Shown here: positions 1 through 6,548 of the stretch, piece after piece | How positions within the stretch are numbered: the stretch's first letter is position 1 | How the letters are laid out: the number at the start of each line of letters is the position of its first letter | Assembly: GCA_003522945.1 (NCBI GenBank) | Contig: DPHR01000066.1 | Span: forward strand, 4,847 to 13,046 | Direction of reading: 5' to 3' | Origin: Clostridiales bacterium | Lineage (GTDB): Bacteria > Bacillota > Clostridia > Oscillospirales > Oscillospiraceae | Length of the DNA stretch: 8,200 nt | Notes under the pieces: generated by a model | The model's input: only the letters and a program-made list of their open reading frames with translations | Database searches by the model: none | Told to the model about the DNA's origin: nothing | Program-made: the position numbers and the translations under genes

Positions 1-321
1 GGCGGCAACCAGCAGAAGGCGATCGTCGCGCGCGAGATCGACCGCGAGCTGCCGCTGATCGTTGCGGTGCAGCCGACGCGCGGTCTGGACGTTGGCGCGA
101 TCGAATACATCCACAAGCAGCTCGTCGCGCAGCGCGACGATGGCAAGGCGGTATTGCTCGTTTCGCTGGAGCTCGACGAGGTCATGAATCTCTCCGACCG
201 CATCCTTGTGATGTACGAGGGCGAGATCGTCGGCGAATTTGATCCGAAGAAAGTTACTGTGGAAGAGCTCGGCCTTTACATGGCGGGCGCGAAGCGGCAG
301 AACGGGGAGGAGAAGAAATGA
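1..321 (+). CDS. Nucleoside (BMP-family) ABC transporter ATP-binding protein, C-terminal part only
   Basis: This is the last 106 residues of an ATPase that powers nucleoside import at the inner face of the membrane; its start lies upstream of the window. The frame opens on GGNQQK, the core of the ABC signature. A Walker B region follows at residues 19-31 (LIVAVQPTRGLDV), then SLELDEVMNLSDRI where the switch histidine would normally be. In Walker B the usual Asp-Glu pair reads Val-Gln, and the switch histidine is missing. This is the normal look of the second, degenerate nucleotide-binding domain in two-domain RbsA/YufO-type ATPases (Bacillus subtilis NupO, lactococcal NupA), so the full protein should be about 500 residues with the active site in the missing first half. 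It overlaps the next permease by 4 bases (ATGA), and its last codons carry that gene's ribosome-binding site. The transporter family assignment is firm; the exact substrate is inferred from the downstream kinase. Confidence 0.93.
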   Translation, partial: GGNQQKAIVAREIDRELPLIVAVQPTRGLDVGAIEYIHKQLVAQRDDGKAVLLVSLELDEVMNLSDRILVMYEGEIVGEFDPKKVTVEELGLYMAGAKRQNGEEKK

Positions 322-1562
322 AAGAACAAAAGACCTCCTTCTGGCATAAGGACAGCACGCGCTCGGTCATCGCGTCGCTGCTCTCCATTCTCATCGGCCT
401 TCTGGTCGGCGCGGTGCTCATTCTCATCGTAGGCGTTTCCAACAAGTCGCTCGGACTCAAGAGCGCATGGGAAGGCATCCGGCTCGTCCTGTTCGGACTT
501 TTCAGCACCGGGCGCGACGCCTCCGGCGCGCTGACGTTCGGCTTCAACCCCACGAGCATCGGCAATATGCTCTTCCGCGCCACGCCGCTGATCCTTACGG
601 GTCTTTCGGTGGCGACGGCGTTCAAGACCGGCCTTTTCAACATCGGCGCTCCGGGACAGTATCTCGCCGGAACGTGCGCCACGCTCTTCATCGCGCTGAG
701 CATCCCGTCCGAGCAGGTGTCCCCCGTGATCATCTGGCTGCTGGCGTTCCTTGGCGGCATGGCGGCGGGCGCGCTCTGGGGCGCAATTCCCGGCATGCTC
801 AAGGCGCTGCTGAACATCAACGAGGTCATCGCCTGCATCATGACGAACTGGATCGCGGCGAACGTTGTCACGTGGCTCTTTGATATCAGCAATCTCAAAA
901 ACATGGTGGAGAACACCAAGTCCGGCTACATCTACAAAACGACCTACAACAATGTCGCCACCTCCAAGCTCGGGCTCGACAAGCTCTTCCCTGGCTCGCA
1001 GGTGAACGGCGGCATTATCATTGCGATTCTGCTCGCGATCCTTGTGTACATTGTGATCACGAAAACGACGTTCGGCTATGAGCTGCGCGCCTGCGGCGCG
1101 AACCGCCATGCGGCGCGTTACGCCGGTATCCACGACAAGCGCAACATCATTCTCTCCATGGCGATCGCGGGAGCACTTGCCGGTGCGGCCGGTTCGCTCT
1201 ATTATCTTTCCGGCAATACCGAGTTCTTCTGGACAACGTACCAGAGCCTCCCGGCGGCGGGCTTCAACGGCATCGCCGTGGCGCTGCTCGCCGTGAACAA
1301 CCCCATCGCCGTGATCTTCACCGGCTGCTTCATGTCCATCCTTGACATCGCCGGTCTCCAGATCACCAACCTTACCGTGTACAATGAGTACATCACCGAC
1401 GTTATCATCGCTGTGATCGTGTACATGGCGGCGTTCTCGCTCATCATCAAAATGTGGATCGCTGAACGCCAGAAGAAACGGGCGAAGAAAGCGGAACAGG
1501 CCGCCCCGGCGGCTCCGGCGGCGGAAACGCCCGCCGAGAAGAGAGAGGAGGTACAGAAGTAA
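318..1562 (+). CDS. Nucleoside ABC transporter permease, first subunit (NupP/YufP-like)
   Basis: This 414-residue integral membrane protein forms half of the transport channel and pairs with the permease encoded next. The ATG is preceded by GGGGAGGAG (304-312) at a spacing of 5. Family hallmarks are FNIGAPGQY at residues 107-115, the region around LKALLNINEVIACIMTN at 161-177, GYELRACGANRHAARYAGI at 253-271 and GFNGIAVALL at 315-324. The GYELRACG loop matches the cytoplasmic coupling region known in BPD_transp_2 permeases. Hydrophobic segments lie near residues 16-40, 86-131, 135-187, 231-249, 276-297, 315-350 and 360-381. Residues 383-414 form a charged Lys/Ala/Pro/Glu-rich tail that is probably cytoplasmic and disordered; its final codons also contain the Shine-Dalgarno sequence of the next gene. 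The length is slightly above the common 350-380 because of this tail. The stop overlaps the next start by one base. Confidence 0.94.
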   Translation: MKEQKTSFWHKDSTRSVIASLLSILIGLLVGAVLILIVGVSNKSLGLKSAWEGIRLVLFGLFSTGRDASGALTFGFNPTSIGNMLFRATPLILTGLSVATAFKTGLFNIGAPGQYLAGTCATLFIALSIPSEQVSPVIIWLLAFLGGMAAGALWGAIPGMLKALLNINEVIACIMTNWIAANVVTWLFDISNLKNMVENTKSGYIYKTTYNNVATSKLGLDKLFPGSQVNGGIIIAILLAILVYIVITKTTFGYELRACGANRHAARYAGIHDKRNIILSMAIAGALAGAAGSLYYLSGNTEFFWTTYQSLPAAGFNGIAVALLAVNNPIAVIFTGCFMSILDIAGLQITNLTVYNEYITDVIIAVIVYMAAFSLIIKMWIAERQKKRAKKAEQAAPAAPAAETPAEKREEVQK

Positions 1563-2593
1563 TGTCCTTTCTGATCCGACAGACGCTCATTTATGCGATC
1601 CCTCTGATGATCGTGGCGCTCGCGGGCATTTTCGCCGAGCGAAGCGGCGTTATCAACCTTGCGCTCGAAGGCATTATGATCTTCGGCGCGTTCATCGGCG
1701 TGCTGTTTGTGCGCATTCTGCAGGCGACCGGCTGCATGGATATTGCCAAGGAAGCCTCCAACTGGGCGGCGCTGCAGGGCTATATGTTCCTCACCATGCT
1801 GGCCGCAGCAGCGCTCGGCGCGTTGTTTTCCATGCTCCTTGCCTTTGCGGCAATCAAACTCAAGGCCGACCAGACCATCGGCGGCACGGCGCTGAACATG
1901 CTCGCCCCCGCGCTGGTGCTCTTCCTCATCCGCGTCATCGTCAACCAGAACAACATGACGCTCATCAGCGGCGACAGCGCGACGTGGTTTATGATCAAAA
2001 AGACCATGCTCGGCTTTGCCAAGAACGACAAGCTGAACTTCTTTCAGGAAACGTTCCTCAACAAGGTGTATCTGAGCACATATATCTGCATTATCATCTT
2101 TATCGTGCTCTCCATCGTCCTTTACAAAACGCGCTTCGGTCTCCGGCTGCGTGCGTGCGGCGAAAACCCGCAGGCAGCGGCGTCGCTCGGCATCAATGTT
2201 ATCAAAATGCGCTACGCCGGTGTGCTGATCTCCGGCGCGCTCGCGGGCATGGGCGGCTTTGTTTATGCCATGACGACGGCCAACTGCAGCTCGAACGGCG
2301 ACGTGGCGGGCTTCGGCTTCCTTGCGCTCGCGGTTATGATCTTCGGCAACTGGAAGCCGCTGAACGTTGCGGGCGGCGCGCTGCTGTTCGGCCTCTTCAA
2401 GTGCATCGCGGCGTCGTACTCCACGCTGGACATCAACGGCGACGGCATCTACTGGCTGAACACCATCGGCCTGAACGGGCACTTCTACCGGCTGCTGCCG
2501 TATCTCATCACGCTCATCGTGCTCGCATTCACCTCCAAGAGCTCCCGCGCCCCGAAGGCCGAGGGCATCCCCTACGACAAGGGTACGCGCTGA
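1562..2593 (+). CDS. Nucleoside ABC transporter permease, second subunit (NupQ/YufQ-like)
   Basis: This 343-residue membrane protein is the partner of the preceding permease. The ATG overlaps the previous stop (TAATG) and has AGGAGGT (1546-1552) 9 bases upstream. Diagnostic segments are GIFAERSGVINLALEGIM at residues 22-39, LRACGENPQAAASLGINV at 196-213, and GFGFLALAVMIFGNWKP at 250-266. It ends in PKAEGIPYDKGTR, like the conserved C-terminus of this subfamily. About eight hydrophobic stretches are visible, including 8-24, 36-53, 74-99, 108-127, 172-188, 218-238, 250-263 and 268-284. It is of ordinary length and intact. The ABC-importer permease family (BPD_transp_2, nucleoside branch) is clear. 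Which nucleosides are carried cannot be read from this protein alone; the uridine kinase that follows suggests pyrimidine nucleosides at least. Confidence 0.94.
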   Translation: MSFLIRQTLIYAIPLMIVALAGIFAERSGVINLALEGIMIFGAFIGVLFVRILQATGCMDIAKEASNWAALQGYMFLTMLAAAALGALFSMLLAFAAIKLKADQTIGGTALNMLAPALVLFLIRVIVNQNNMTLISGDSATWFMIKKTMLGFAKNDKLNFFQETFLNKVYLSTYICIIIFIVLSIVLYKTRFGLRLRACGENPQAAASLGINVIKMRYAGVLISGALAGMGGFVYAMTTANCSSNGDVAGFGFLALAVMIFGNWKPLNVAGGALLFGLFKCIAASYSTLDINGDGIYWLNTIGLNGHFYRLLPYLITLIVLAFTSKSSRAPKAEGIPYDKGTR

Positions 2594-3243
2594 TGGCGGA
2601 GAAAACAAACAGCGCCGCGCTGCCGGACATTCTGGTCGTCGGCATTGCCGGCGGCTCCGGCGGCGGAAAAACGACGCTCACGAGCAATCTCATCCGGCGC
2701 TTCGGCGACAAGGTGTGCATCGTCCACCACGACAATTACTACCGCGCGCACGACGATCTCACCTACGAGGAGCGCACCAGACTCAACTACGACTGCCCCG
2801 AGGCGTTCGAGACCGAAATGATGATCGAGCATCTGCGCCTTCTGAAGCAGGGACGCTCGATCCACTGCCCGGTGTACGACTTCAAGGTGCACAACCGCAG
2901 CGGTGAGACCATCGAGATCGAGCCGCGCCCGGTCATCCTGGTCGAGGGCATACTGATCTTCGCCGAGCCTGTGCTCTCCGATCTCATGGACATCCGCGTA
3001 TTTGTGGATGCCGACGCCGACGTGCGTCTTGCCCGGCGTGTGCTGCGCGACACCGAAAAGCGCGGCCGCACGGTGCGCAGCGTTGTGGAGCAATGGCAGA
3101 ACACCGTCAAGCCCATGCACGAAAAGTATGTGGAGCCGTCGAAGAAGAACGCCGACATCATCGTGCCGCAGGGCGGTAAAAACCCCGTGGCGCTCGATCT
3201 CATCGTAGGCCGCATCCAGCGGCATCTCGACGAGAATGCATAA
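2593..3243 (+). CDS. udk: Uridine kinase (uridine/cytidine to UMP/CMP)
   Basis: This cytoplasmic enzyme phosphorylates uridine and cytidine with a nucleoside triphosphate in pyrimidine salvage. The 216 residues match the normal length. The Walker A loop is GGSGGGKT (20-27). HHDNYY at 45-50 carries the catalytic aspartate D47. VYDFKVHNR (94-102) holds Y95, F97 and H100, which correspond to the tyrosine, phenylalanine and histidine that contact the pyrimidine base in human UCK2. The LID region is RDTEKRGR (152-159), followed by EKYVEPSKKNADIIVPQGG near the C-terminus. One small deviation is a cysteine at residue 68, in NYDCPEAF, where many relatives have histidine. The ATG overlaps the permease stop by one base (TGATG) with only a weak upstream AAGGG, so translation probably depends on coupling to the permease gene. 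I chose this start because the frame is open far upstream only over permease sequence. An intrinsic terminator follows directly. Confidence 0.95.
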   Translation: MAEKTNSAALPDILVVGIAGGSGGGKTTLTSNLIRRFGDKVCIVHHDNYYRAHDDLTYEERTRLNYDCPEAFETEMMIEHLRLLKQGRSIHCPVYDFKVHNRSGETIEIEPRPVILVEGILIFAEPVLSDLMDIRVFVDADADVRLARRVLRDTEKRGRTVRSVVEQWQNTVKPMHEKYVEPSKKNADIIVPQGGKNPVALDLIVGRIQRHLDENA

Positions 3244-3250
3244 GGAAAGA

Positions 3251-3279
3251 GCCTCTCTTTATACAAGAGAGGCTTTTTT
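3251..3279 (+). terminator. Intrinsic terminator of the nucleoside transport operon
   Basis: A perfect 9-bp stem pairs GCCTCTCTT (3251-3259) with AAGAGAGGC (3265-3273) around a 5-base loop, and six T residues follow at 3274-3279. It starts 8 bases after the uridine kinase stop, where a rho-independent terminator of the rightward operon is expected. Confidence 0.93.
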
Positions 3280-3311
3280 CGTGGGTTCTATCTGACGAGG
3301 GCAGACATGTT

Positions 3312-3342
3312 TCGTCGGGCGGAGCAGAGCCCCGCCCCTACA
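3312..3342. repeat. GC-rich hairpin, possible dispersed intergenic repeat
   Basis: The segment contains GGGCGG (3317-3322) pairing with CCGCCC (3332-3337), plus an inner GC/GC pairing around an AGA loop, and ends in CCCCTACA. It lies between the two convergent terminators and is explained by neither. Its look, an imperfect GGGCG...CGCCCCTACA hairpin, resembles short intergenic repeats I recall from Clostridia. With a single copy in the window I cannot show that it is repeated. No T-run follows on either strand, so it is not a standard terminator. Confidence 0.35.
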
Positions 3343-3378
3343 GAAGATCGAAACTGTGCCCGGAACGAAACCGCGGGC

Positions 3379-3413
3379 AAAAAACCGCCCCTCTTCCAAA
3401 CGGAAGAGGGGCG
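3379..3413 (-). terminator. Intrinsic terminator of the leftward three-gene operon
   Basis: A perfect 12-bp stem joins CGCCCCTCTTCC (3386-3397) to its complement at 3402-3413 with a 4-base loop. On the minus strand it is followed, after one base, by six T residues (the A-run at 3379-3384). It lies just beyond the stop of the zinc peptidase gene and faces the terminator at 3251-3279, so the two operons end convergently. Confidence 0.92.
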
Positions 3414-3427
3414 ATCTGCTGTTTGGA

Positions 3428-4162
3428 TCACTGCCGGTCGCGCTTGCCGAAAACGGAGAGCACGTACAGAAGAAAGCGGAGGAAATACACGAACGAGGTA
3501 AGCAGCGACGCGAGATAGGTGAGCGCCGCGGCGGAGAGGACTTTTTTGGCCGCGGGCAGCTCGTCCTCCGCGATCACGCCCGCGGCGAGGAGCATTTCCC
3601 CCGCGCGGCGGGAGGCGTCCAGCTCCACGGGCAGCGTGACGAGCGAGAAGAGGAACGATCCGCCGTAGAGCACGACGCCGACCATGGCGACATAGAAGCC
3701 CGTGTCGGGGTTCGCCGTGCGGACATAGGTGTCGAGCAGGATGCCGATGAGCACGAGCGGCATGGCGAGCCGCGAGCCGAAATTCACAACCGGCACGAGC
3801 GCCGTGCGCACGCGGTAGGGGCCGTAGCCCTCCTTGTTCTGCATCACGTGGCCGATCTCATGCGCGGCGACCGCTGCGGCGGCGACGGAGCGGCTGTCCG
3901 CGGTGCCCGTCGAGAGATTCACGATGCTCTGGTTCGGGGCGTAGTGGTCGGTCAGCTCGCCGGAAACGCGGCCGAGAGCGATGTCGTATACGCCGTTCAT
4001 GCGCAGCAGCCGCTCGGCAGTCTCGCGGCCGGAAAGCCCGCTGTGGCAGGGCACGCGGCTGTACGCCGAGTACGCGCTCTTCACCTTGCCGCCTGCGATC
4101 ATCGAAAACACCATGCACGCGAGCAGGGCGAGAATAAATACAAGATAAACGGAAAGATACAT
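3428..4162 (-). CDS. Membrane zinc metallopeptidase, YugP type (Zn_peptidase_2)
   Basis: This 244-residue protein belongs to the neutral zinc metallopeptidases related to B. subtilis YugP. The zinc site is HEIGH at residues 101-105, inside AVAAHEIGHVMQ; a downstream glutamate in VELDASRRA (E180) is the likely third ligand. GELTDHYAPNQSIVNLS at 68-84 is the conserved stretch before the catalytic helix; most relatives have Asp where this one has Ala in DHYAP. An N-terminal hydrophobic helix (about 3-22) and further ones near 121-145, 156-176 and 207-237 make it an integral membrane protein. The natural substrate of the family is not established to my knowledge; membrane protein turnover is an inference. 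The ATG has AAAGGAG (4174-4168) at spacing 5. It lies 22 bases after the metallophosphoesterase stop and ends the leftward operon, with a terminator just beyond. Confidence 0.93.
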   Translation of the reverse strand: MYLSVYLVFILALLACMVFSMIAGGKVKSAYSAYSRVPCHSGLSGRETAERLLRMNGVYDIALGRVSGELTDHYAPNQSIVNLSTGTADSRSVAAAAVAAHEIGHVMQNKEGYGPYRVRTALVPVVNFGSRLAMPLVLIGILLDTYVRTANPDTGFYVAMVGVVLYGGSFLFSLVTLPVELDASRRAGEMLLAAGVIAEDELPAAKKVLSAAALTYLASLLTSFVYFLRFLLYVLSVFGKRDRQ

Positions 4163-4184
4163 ATAGACTCCTTTCTTATAGGGC

Positions 4185-5327
4185 TTACAGGCGCTCGATG
4201 CGCCCGGAATACCAGCCGGAAACGCCGTTTTTCTTGATCCAGTATCCGCGGTCGGTCTCGCGCACGATGCTGAGAGTTTCGCCCGGCGCGATGGCGGGGC
4301 GGTAGTCGGTCACGTCGTTCACGCGCAGCACGCCTTTGGATTCATAGAGAAAGTCCGTCGGCACGTCCATGACGTACCCCGTGCGGATGTGCCGGATGCG
4401 GCACCATTCGCGCCCGAGCTCAATGGGCTCCACGGCGTTATCGCCCCAGCGGATGTAGGCCGAACGCGCGCTTTTTTTCTGCGCGTCGAGCGCGCGGCCG
4501 AGCGGGAACGGGTCGTACCACTCGCTCGTGAATTTCCCGCGGCGGAGAATGAGCGCGTTGAGCTGCCCGTCGTCCTTGAGGACGCACCCGCCGTCGATGC
4601 TCGCAACGCGGCACGCCGGATCGACGACCGGCACGGCGGAGATGGTGTTTGTCCCATAGAGACACACCGGCGTGTGACCGGTGATGACCCATTTTTTAAA
4701 GTGCGGGCGGGCGGCATAAAAGCTGTTGATCTTCATGCAGCGCCACGGCCCGGCGCTCTCGAGCGTTTCGCCGTGGGGAATGCCGCCGTGGACGAAGATG
4801 TATTTGTCGCTCTCGAGCGCGAACGGCATGGCCCGGAGATATTCAAACTCCGGCGCGAACGCCTCGCGCAGCAGCGCCTTGAGCGCGGCGAGATCGGTGT
4901 CCGGAGAGAGCACTTCGCCGAGCTCGGCGCACATTTCGAGAATGAGGCCGCTTCGCGCCGTCGCCTTCTGGCGCAGGAGATGGGCGAACGTCCGCACGTC
5001 CCACTCCATGTCGCACCCGTCCACCCAGAGATGCCAGAAATCGCAGTTGCCGAGCACCGGGTACACCCGGCACTTTTCCCGCAGCGCCATGGCGTACCGG
5101 AGCGTAGCAAGACTTTCCGGCCCCTTTTCCACCAGATCGCCGAGCAGCACGAGCGAGTCGTCCGCGCGCAGATGGAGCTTTTCCACAAGACCGCGGAAAT
5201 ACGGGAGATTCCCGTGGATGTCCGATATGGCGATGATGCGCGAATGATCGTCAAACGTCGGATGCGCAACGGTGTAGGTATTGTTAGGGTAAGCGGGATT
5301 ATCGTAAAAATGCGTTACAAAGTCCAT
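4185..5327 (-). CDS. Calcineurin-like metallophosphoesterase with C-terminal SH3-like region
   Basis: This 380-residue, apparently cytosolic enzyme has two parts. The N-terminal part (about 28-265) is a two-metal phosphoesterase: SDIHGN (35-40), LLGDLVEKGP (61-70), GNCD (93-96), FVHGG (178-182) and GHTP (217-220) supply the metal and phosphate ligands in the usual order. The DIHG/GD/VHGG/GHTP pattern is that of the PPP protein phosphatase and PrpE/ApaH group. However, GDLVEKG replaces the usual GDxxDRG, and GNCD replaces GNHE or GNHD, as in YfcE-type enzymes. Protein phosphatase and dinucleoside tetraphosphatase both remain possible. The C-terminal part (about 295-380) looks like one or two SH3-like barrels: residues 298-329 (around REWCRIRHIRTGYVMDVP) and 338-380, ending in GYWIKKNGVSGWYSG. 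SH3b folds of this kind often bind cell wall or act as adaptors, but no signal peptide is visible. The ATG overlaps the preceding gene by 13 bases, with only a weak GGTGATGG upstream, suggesting coupled translation. Confidence 0.85.
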   Translation of the reverse strand: MDFVTHFYDNPAYPNNTYTVAHPTFDDHSRIIAISDIHGNLPYFRGLVEKLHLRADDSLVLLGDLVEKGPESLATLRYAMALREKCRVYPVLGNCDFWHLWVDGCDMEWDVRTFAHLLRQKATARSGLILEMCAELGEVLSPDTDLAALKALLREAFAPEFEYLRAMPFALESDKYIFVHGGIPHGETLESAGPWRCMKINSFYAARPHFKKWVITGHTPVCLYGTNTISAVPVVDPACRVASIDGGCVLKDDGQLNALILRRGKFTSEWYDPFPLGRALDAQKKSARSAYIRWGDNAVEPIELGREWCRIRHIRTGYVMDVPTDFLYESKGVLRVNDVTDYRPAIAPGETLSIVRETDRGYWIKKNGVSGWYSGRIERL

Positions 5328-6448
5328 TCCATCACCAAGAGGTCGCCGAGAGCACCCGCCTCCGTGCCGACGCGCACAAAGCCCGCCTTTTCGTAAAAGC
5401 CGAGCGCGGGGTTTTCCGGCGCGACGGTGAGACGCATGGCCCGCCGCCCAAGCTGGCGGAAGCGCATCGCCGCGGTGCCGACGAGCTGAATGCCGCAGTG
5501 GTGGCCGCGCAGCTCCGGCACAACGTACAGAAAAGCGATCCAGCCGATGCCGCGCTCGCGGCCCCGGCGCTCGTCGAGCGTGAGGATCCCGGCAAATTCA
5601 TTTTCAACCAGCGCCTCGGTGATGCACCCCGGCGCTTCGGCGCTGTGGAGCTGGGCACTGAGCCAGCACGCGGAGGCGTTGAACCCCTCGGTCGTGCCGT
5701 GCGCGCCGCGCCAGGCGTCACGGTAGCAGGCAATGTAGCGCTCCTGCCCGGCATCAGGATCGAACGGGCGGTAGCGCAGATCATAGCAGCGCGGGCCGCC
5801 CGCCTTTCCGTTTTCCCGGAAGGGCGTATACGGCGGCGCGGGGAGATGCGTCGTGTCGTTCACATAGAGGACGGAGAACGTGTCGTTTTCAAAGCGCAGC
5901 AGCGTGACGGACGTGTTGTTCACGAGCGGGATGTCCTCGAAGATGCGCTCGCTCGGCACGCCGAGAATGCGCGCCAAAAAAGCGCGGATCGCCATGCCGT
6001 GGCTGGCGACGGCGACGGTTTTTCCGTCGTTCGCGCGGGCAAGGTCCGTCATGGCGGCAAGCATGCGCTTTTGCACCGCGGTGTGCGCCTCGCTGCCCGG
6101 CACATGCCAGCGGTCGGGGTCGTGGAGAAACGCGCGCTTTAGCTCCGGCGATTCGAGATTCACCTCGCCCCAGGGGCGCATTTCCCACGCGCCGAAGCAC
6201 ATTTCAATGAGTCGCTTGTCCGCAAAAACGGGGATGTCCCGCCCGCCAACGATGGCGGCGGCAGTTTCCTCCGCGCGGCGGAGAGGGCTGGTATATACGG
6301 CGGCGAGCGGCGTTTCGGCAAAGCGCTTCGTGAGATACGGAAGCTGCGCCTTGCCGTCGGCGGTGAGCTCCACATCGGTCTGCCCCTGTACGCGGCGGAA
6401 GAGGTTGCCCTCGGACTGTCCGTGGCGGACAAGGAATATTTGGGTCAT
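5315..6448 (-). CDS. Histidine phosphatase fused to GNAT acetyltransferase
   Basis: This 377-residue protein carries two enzyme domains. Residues 1-200 are a phosphoglycerate-mutase-like histidine phosphatase: LVRHGQSEGN (6-15) with the nucleophile H9, VQGQTDVELTADG (20-32), SPLRRAEET (54-62), the likely proton donor E82 in IEMCFGAWE, and the second histidine H150 in ASHGMAIR. After a Pro-rich linker (202-215), residues 220-377 form a GNAT N-acetyltransferase. Its acetyl-CoA-binding segment FLYVVPELRGHHCGIQL (306-322) is followed by LTVAPENPALGFYEKAGF (340-357). The cofactor loop reads RGHHCG, where the family norm is RGxGxG, so one glycine is replaced by histidine. Substrates of both halves are unknown; small phosphorylated metabolites are the usual targets of such phosphatases. 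The ATG has GAAGGAG (6464-6458) at spacing 9. It is the first gene of the leftward operon. There is no stop or frameshift between the domains, so the fusion looks genuine. Confidence 0.9.
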   Translation of the reverse strand: MTQIFLVRHGQSEGNLFRRVQGQTDVELTADGKAQLPYLTKRFAETPLAAVYTSPLRRAEETAAAIVGGRDIPVFADKRLIEMCFGAWEMRPWGEVNLESPELKRAFLHDPDRWHVPGSEAHTAVQKRMLAAMTDLARANDGKTVAVASHGMAIRAFLARILGVPSERIFEDIPLVNNTSVTLLRFENDTFSVLYVNDTTHLPAPPYTPFRENGKAGGPRCYDLRYRPFDPDAGQERYIACYRDAWRGAHGTTEGFNASACWLSAQLHSAEAPGCITEALVENEFAGILTLDERRGRERGIGWIAFLYVVPELRGHHCGIQLVGTAAMRFRQLGRRAMRLTVAPENPALGFYEKAGFVRVGTEAGALGDLLVMEWTL

Positions 6449-6451
6449 GTA

Positions 6452-6480
6452 TTGCCACTCCTTCGGAAATGGGGTATAAT
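6452..6480 (+). promoter_or_regulatory. Strong sigma-A-type promoter for the glycosyltransferase/CsaB gene
   Basis: TTGCCA (6452-6457) and a perfect TATAAT (6475-6480) are separated by exactly 17 bases, with transcription expected to start near 6487, about 82 bases before the GTG start. The -35 hexamer and spacer coincide with the Shine-Dalgarno sequence and start-proximal leader of the leftward operon. Occupancy of this promoter may therefore interfere with leftward transcription. Confidence 0.75.
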
Positions 6481-6502
6481 ATCAAGTCAATGTAAGTATA
6501 CC
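6473..6502. promoter_or_regulatory. Interrupted inverted repeat between facing promoters
   Basis: GGTATA (6473-6478) and TATACC (6497-6502) form a perfect 6-bp inverted repeat with an 18-base AT-rich spacer. The left arm overlaps the rightward -10 and the right arm overlaps the leftward -10. It could be an operator, or it may simply reflect two similar -10 elements in opposite orientation; the short arms do not decide this. Confidence 0.3.
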
Positions 6503-6524
6503 ACAGTCCGCCCCTGCGGGGCAA
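6495..6524 (-). promoter_or_regulatory. Candidate promoter of the leftward operon (extended -10)
   Basis: On the minus strand TTGCCC (6524-6519) lies 18 bases before TATACT (6500-6495), which is preceded by TGG to give an extended -10 (TGnTATACT). The start would fall near 6488, leaving a leader of about 40 bases before the phosphatase ATG. The -35 match is 4 of 6, so this is a reasonable but unproven call. It faces the rightward promoter at 6452-6480. Confidence 0.5.
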
Positions 6525-6548
6525 GACAACAGGCTGCGGAATTTGTCC

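Noticed and set aside
1..321. Loss of the Walker B acidic pair and switch histidine as a sign of a dead transporter
   Set aside because: These changes are normal for the second nucleotide-binding domain in this ATPase family; the active site is expected in the missing first half.
276..1133. Leftward open frame of 285 codons opposite the first permease
   Set aside because: Same reason: charged low-complexity antisense composition and no family motif, on the strand opposite a clear permease.
1202..2608. Long leftward open frame of 468 codons opposite both permeases
   Set aside because: The opposite strand encodes two unmistakable permeases. The antisense product is Arg/His/Glu-rich with no recognisable domain and is the expected shadow of GC-biased third codon positions.
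3358..3378. Hairpin GCCCG/CGGGC as an additional terminator
   Set aside because: The stem is only 5 bp. The nearby A-run would place T residues before rather than after it on the minus strand, and on the plus strand A residues follow.
3356..4237. Rightward open frame of 293 codons opposite the zinc peptidase
   Set aside because: It runs through the leftward terminator and the opposite strand of a gene with an intact HEIGH site and a good ribosome-binding site; its product is Arg/His/Glu-rich.
4389..5396. Rightward open frame of 335 codons opposite the metallophosphoesterase
   Set aside because: Antisense shadow: the opposite strand carries all the metal-ligand motifs in order, and this product has no recognisable domain.
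5498..6142. Rightward open frame of 214 codons opposite the phosphatase-GNAT gene
   Set aside because: Antisense shadow with no motif; the opposite strand encodes both catalytic domains.
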